This document shows, piece after piece, positions 6,309 to 8,807 of a stretch of 8,807 bases of DNA (positions within the stretch are counted from its first letter, which is position 1; each line of letters opens with the position of its first letter). The notes beneath the pieces are model-generated. The model ran no database searches. It was given only the letters and a program-made list of their open reading frames with translations, and was not told the DNA's origin. Origin of the DNA: a bacterium (lineage in GTDB: Bacteria > Bacillota_I > Bacilli_A > RFN20 > DUOF01); contig DUOF01000120.1 of assembly GCA_012839015.1 (NCBI GenBank), forward strand, positions 1 through 8,807, written 5' to 3'. A program made the translations under genes and the position numbers.

Positions 6309-6581
6309 ATGGGTAGATTCTTACTACTTATAGGTATTAGTGTCTTTGCACCACTTAATAAGAAAGAAGATTCACTAAGTCATATAATCAGTGAATTTGA
6401 ACAAGACGTCTCTACAGGTAATATTATTAAAGATGGGGTTATTGAAGAAGTAGATATAGGGACTAGGAGACAAACTAACGTTGTTGCTAATTTAAACTCT
6501 AAGTTTGTCAATGCAGTAGTCGGTGGGGCGAATAACTTATTTGAACTTGGGATTAATATCTTAAGGAGAATAATTGGGTGA
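6309..6581 (+). CDS. Small hypothetical protein after gpr, membrane-associated or exported
   Basis: A 90-residue protein that I do not recognise with certainty. Residues 1-16 are hydrophobic (RFLLLIGISVFAPL after Met-Gly), like a short membrane anchor or an uncleaved signal. An acidic stretch follows (KKEDSLSHIISEFEQD, 18-33), then a polar region ending in GTRRQTNVV. A C-terminal segment of about residues 62-90 (NSKFVNAVVGGANNLFELG and on to RRIIG) could form an amphipathic helix. The ATG has a good AAAGGAG seven bases upstream, and the gene ends inside a strong terminator, so it looks genuine and is the last gene of the comEA-to-gpr run. In Bacillus, gpr is followed by spoIIP and the small sporulation gene yqxA. 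Position, size and the membrane-anchor plus C-terminal helix plan make a distant YqxA-like (DUF3679) role possible, but I cannot show homology. Confidence 0.75.
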   Translation: MGRFLLLIGISVFAPLNKKEDSLSHIISEFEQDVSTGNIIKDGVIEEVDIGTRRQTNVVANLNSKFVNAVVGGANNLFELGINILRRIIG

Positions 6582-6600
6582 AGTTTCACCCTTTTTATTT
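6576..6600 (+). terminator. Strong intrinsic terminator containing a stop codon
   Basis: GGGTGA (6576-6581) pairs with TCACCC (6586-6591) around the loop AGTT, followed by TTTTTATTT (6592-6600). Five of the six pairs in the stem come from GGGTG/CACCC, making it the most GC-rich hairpin in the window. The TGA stop of the 90-residue gene lies in the 5' arm, so a ribosome finishing that gene would cover the stem. It should close the comEA-holA-gpr unit and separate it from fmt. Confidence 0.92.
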
Positions 6601-6628
6601 AGATTATACATGCGTTTTAAGTTATAAT
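6599..6628 (+). promoter_or_regulatory. Putative fmt promoter with a consensus -10 very close to the start codon
   Basis: A perfect TATAAT (6623-6628) lies between the terminator and fmt. The best spaced -35 is poor (TTAGAT, 6599-6604, 18 bases away). Transcription would begin near 6635, almost at the Shine-Dalgarno (6633-6640), giving a leader of only about ten bases. A weaker alternative -10, TATACA (6605-6610), would give a more normal leader but has no good -35. Confidence 0.4.
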
Positions 6629-6643
6629 ATATAAGGTGATATT

Positions 6644-7582
6644 ATGAGTGAAGATAATATTAAAATAATCTTTATGGGTACGGGTGATTTCTCGGCCTTT
6701 GTTTTAGAGGGACTAATTAAAAACAACTATCAAATAATCGGGGTTGTTTCTCAACCCGATAAAGTAGTCGGAAGAAAAAAAGAGTTAGTAAAAACCGAAA
6801 CTAAAAAAGTAGCAGAAAAATACGGTATTGAAGTATTTCAACCTGTTTCTATTAGAAAAGATTATCAGTTTATAAAAGATAAAAATCCTGACCTTATTAT
6901 TACTTGTGCTTATGGACAGATTGTCCCAAGAGGGGTTTTAGAAATACCTAAATACAAATGTATTAATGTTCATGGTTCTCTGCTTCCAAAGTTGAGGGGT
7001 GCTTCTCCGATCCAGCAGGCAATCATGGATGATGAAAAAGAAACTGGGATAACCATTATGGAAATGGTAGAAAAGATGGATGCTGGAGATATGATATCCA
7101 GTGCTAAACTTAAAATAGATAACGAAGATACTAGTAAGAGCTTGTTTTTAAAAATGCAGGTACTCGGACTAGACTTACTACTTGACACTTTACCTAAATA
7201 CTTAAAAGGAGAAATAACCCCGATAAAACAAGACGAAAGTAAAGTTACCTTTGCTCCTTTAATTAAAAGGGAAGATGAAAAACTTAATCTAAATGATACT
7301 AGAAGAAATATTTATAATAAGATAAGGGCCTTAAATGAAGAACCAGGAGCTTATGCTTTGTTAGATGATGAAATCATCAAGATCTATGAAGCAGTTGAAA
7401 TTGATAAAGAATATAAAGGAGAAAACGGACAAATAGTAGACACTACTAAAGATTTAATAATTGTTAAAGTGAGTGATGGTGCACTTGGCTTAAAAAGAAT
7501 TAAACCAGCATCAAAAAAAGTTATGTTAGTTAGAGATTACTTAAATGGTAAAAATAACTTAGTTGGGAAGGTGTTTAAATAA
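6644..7582 (+). CDS. fmt: Methionyl-tRNA formyltransferase
   Basis: A 312-residue enzyme that formylates Met-tRNAi with 10-formyl-tetrahydrofolate for translation initiation. The N-terminal formyltransferase domain begins IKIIFMGTGDFSAFVLEGL (6-24) and shows VVSQPDKVVGRKK (34-46). The catalytic core is INVHGSLLPKLRGASPIQQA (107-126), followed by MEKMDAGD-type sequence. N108, H110 and D146 fall at the same positions as the catalytic trio of the E. coli enzyme. The substrate-binding SLLP loop is at 112-115. The C-terminal OB domain covers about 208-306. The length is normal. The start is ATG 6644, with AAGGTGAT at 6633-6640. The deformylase gene def, often just upstream, is absent. The stop codon overlaps the next gene's start by one base (TAATG). 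Confidence 0.98.
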   Translation: MSEDNIKIIFMGTGDFSAFVLEGLIKNNYQIIGVVSQPDKVVGRKKELVKTETKKVAEKYGIEVFQPVSIRKDYQFIKDKNPDLIITCAYGQIVPRGVLEIPKYKCINVHGSLLPKLRGASPIQQAIMDDEKETGITIMEMVEKMDAGDMISSAKLKIDNEDTSKSLFLKMQVLGLDLLLDTLPKYLKGEITPIKQDESKVTFAPLIKREDEKLNLNDTRRNIYNKIRALNEEPGAYALLDDEIIKIYEAVEIDKEYKGENGQIVDTTKDLIIVKVSDGALGLKRIKPASKKVMLVRDYLNGKNNLVGKVFK

Positions 7583-8175
7583 TGCCGCAGAAATATAATG
7601 ACCTAATAGTAGGAGACATCGTTGATACCCTTAATAACTCAGGAGTAGTTATCTTACCTACTGATACAGTTTATGGTCTAGCTATTAGGCTAGATGATGA
7701 AGTCGCTTTAGATAAAATATATAAGATAAAGGGTAGGGACAAGGGAAAAAAGCTGGCAATGTTAGTAAACTCATTTGAAATGTTAAAGGATCACGTAGTT
7801 ATAGGTGATGACGTTTTAAAAAAACTCTCATCAGTATTCCCGGGTCCCTTAACTCTTGTTTGTAAAGACAAAAGAAAACAAGCGGATACTTTAGCAGTCA
7901 GAATGATCAATAATGAACTAATAAATGAAGTAATTAAACATTTGGGTAAACCAATTTTAATTACCAGTGCTAATAAGTCAGGTGATCAACCAATAAGTGA
8001 TTTAGAAGAGTTAATTAGTGCCTTTGAGGGACAAGTTGATATCATCATCGCTGGTAATAAATTAAAGGGCAGACCTTCTACTATATTAGATATAACAAGT
8101 GAAGAATTTAAAATACTAAGAGAAGGCAAAATAAGTAAAGAAGAAATAGAAAAACTATTACATGATAGTAATTAG
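7582..8175 (+). CDS. tsaC: Threonylcarbamoyl-AMP synthase (YrdC/Sua5 domain)
   Basis: A 197-residue single-domain YrdC protein that makes threonylcarbamoyl-AMP from threonine, bicarbonate and ATP, the first step of the t6A37 modification of ANN-decoding tRNAs. Motifs are LPTDTVYGLA (25-34), IYKIKGRDKGKKLAML (46-61, with the K/R residues that bind substrate), FPGPLTLV (86-93), ITSANKSGDQP (127-137) and KGRPSTILDI (162-171) with LREG at 179-182. It lacks the extra C-terminal Sua5 domain of the Bacillus homologue YwlC, so it is the short TsaC form. The start codon shares a base with the fmt stop codon, and AAGGTG (7568-7573) lies within fmt. Tight coupling with fmt groups two tRNA-related steps. 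A catalytically different YciO-type paralogue is possible but less likely. Confidence 0.94.
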   Translation: MPQKYNDLIVGDIVDTLNNSGVVILPTDTVYGLAIRLDDEVALDKIYKIKGRDKGKKLAMLVNSFEMLKDHVVIGDDVLKKLSSVFPGPLTLVCKDKRKQADTLAVRMINNELINEVIKHLGKPILITSANKSGDQPISDLEELISAFEGQVDIIIAGNKLKGRPSTILDITSEEFKILREGKISKEEIEKLLHDSN

Positions 8176-8202
8176 TCTTATAATAGTAGGAAGGTGATTT
8201 AA

Positions 8203-8715
8203 ATGGAAGACAAAGAAACTAAAAAGACTTGGTTAAGTTTTATCTTATTCTCAACCATAATTGCATTTATTGTTGGAATTGAGAAAACTTATCTTTATCT
8301 TTTATTTATATTAGTAATTAACTTTCTACTTATCTTACTTGAAAGAAGTGACAAGAAAAACGAACTAAATAAAAAATATTTACATTACATTCTAAACGAG
8401 AAGATAACTTCAATCGAAGGTCTATCCTTAATGGTGAAAAGATCTAATAAGAAAGTAATGCAAGACATCATTAACTTAATTAGAAAAGGAAGCCTTAAAG
8501 GAAGAATAATTGACTTAGATACATATGAGATAGTCCCTTCTAAGGACTATTTGAAGGATAAAAAAGAAAGAGAAATAATTGAAAAGAAACACAAAGAAGT
8601 AAACCGGATAAAATATAAAAGTGTTAGATGTGTAGGGTGTGGTGCTAGAAGTAAGATAATCGAAGGCATTGGTGACCACTGTCAGTTTTGTAATACTTTT
8701 TTAGAGGGAAAATGA
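8203..8715 (+). CDS. Membrane protein with two helices and a C-terminal zinc ribbon, function unknown
   Basis: A 170-residue protein. Two membrane helices lie at about residues 10-26 and 30-46, so both ends should face the same side, probably the cytoplasm given the basic residues after helix two. A helical region of about 58-112 (HYILNEKITSIEGLS ... LIRKGSLKGRIID, then DTYEIVP) has the pattern of a winged-helix or PCI-like fold. A highly charged segment (113-138) follows. The end is a zinc ribbon with C143, C146, C160 and C163 (VRCVGCGA ... GDHCQFC). Small membrane plus zinc-ribbon proteins of this plan occur in Bacillota, but I know of no established role. The start is ATG 8203, after AAGGTGAT (8191-8198). 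It lies 27 bases after tsaC, with no terminator between, and next to the gene starting at about 8717. Confidence 0.85.
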   Translation: MEDKETKKTWLSFILFSTIIAFIVGIEKTYLYLLFILVINFLLILLERSDKKNELNKKYLHYILNEKITSIEGLSLMVKRSNKKVMQDIINLIRKGSLKGRIIDLDTYEIVPSKDYLKDKKEREIIEKKHKEVNRIKYKSVRCVGCGARSKIIEGIGDHCQFCNTFLEGK

Positions 8716-8716
8716 A

Positions 8717-8807
8717 GTGAAAGATAAAGAAGAGTTAATAAAATTAAATAGAGTTAAAGAACTAATAGATAAGAACATCAACGCTAACAAAAAAAACCTT
8801 AAAAGCA
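8717..8807 (+). CDS. Start of a further gene, cut by the window edge
   Basis: A reading frame opens with GTG at 8717, one base after the TGA of the zinc-ribbon gene, and stays open for the 30 codons to the right edge. AGAGGGA (8704-8710) could be its binding site. An ATG at 8712 is followed at once by a stop in its own frame and cannot be the start. The visible peptide is rich in Lys, Glu, Asn and Leu (KDKEELIKLNRVKELIDKN and on), probably helical or coiled-coil. The fragment is too short to name a family. The close spacing suggests translation coupled with the zinc-ribbon gene. Confidence 0.5.
   Translation, partial: MKDKEELIKLNRVKELIDKNINANKKNLKS

Noticed and set aside
8158..8184. TTACAT-N15-TATAAT as a promoter for the zinc-ribbon gene
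   Set aside because: The spacing is short, and the transcript would start at the Shine-Dalgarno. The gene sits 27 bases after tsaC with no terminator, so co-transcription is simpler.
1..8807. CRISPR array, insertion sequence, tRNA or rRNA, prophage or toxin-antitoxin module
   Set aside because: I saw no regularly spaced repeats, transposase motifs, cloverleaf-like sequence or phage genes in either strand.

Overview
This window comes from a low-GC, endospore-forming member of the Bacillota. G+C is roughly one third by eye. The evidence is a recognisable GPR spore protease, Gram-positive competence genes (comEA, comEC), a small acidic DUF1292 protein next to ruvX, strong AAGGAGG- or AGGTGAT-type ribosome binding sites, and short hairpin plus U-tract terminators. 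I cannot fix the genus. All supported genes are on the + strand, packing is dense, and I see no mobile element, CRISPR array, rRNA or tRNA.

Layout: (1) 106-273, rpmF (ribosomal protein L32, four-cysteine zinc form), ending in a perfect hairpin terminator at 272-297. (2) 393-1071, ruvX/yqgF plus a DUF1292 gene, behind an extended -10 promoter at about 352-360. (3) 1161-1628, greA as a single-gene unit, with a near-consensus promoter (1106-1134) and its own terminator (1659-1682). (4) 1738-6581, comEA, comEC, holA, gpr and a small 90-residue protein gene, closed by a strong terminator at 6576-6600 that contains the last stop codon. (5) 6644 to the right edge, fmt, tsaC, a two-helix membrane protein with a zinc ribbon, and the start of a further gene.

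The genes serve translation (rpmF, ruvX, fmt, tsaC), transcript elongation (greA), DNA uptake (comEA, comEC), replication (holA) and spore germination (gpr). The order keeps part of the usual Firmicutes comE-holA-gpr neighbourhood. It lacks comEB between comEA and comEC, rpsT between holA and gpr, spoIIP after gpr, and def before fmt.

I found no clear new multi-gene system. The points most worth a second look are regulatory. The comEA Shine-Dalgarno is buried in a 10-bp hairpin (1704-1730), and a possible sigma-H-like -35 lies just upstream of it. A second, shorter hairpin covers the Shine-Dalgarno of the 90-residue gene (6285-6300). The fmt start region combines a consensus -10 very close to the start codon with an AU-rich inverted repeat. 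Two unidentified proteins (6309-6581 and 8203-8715) and a clear excess of the tetranucleotide CTAG are also noted.
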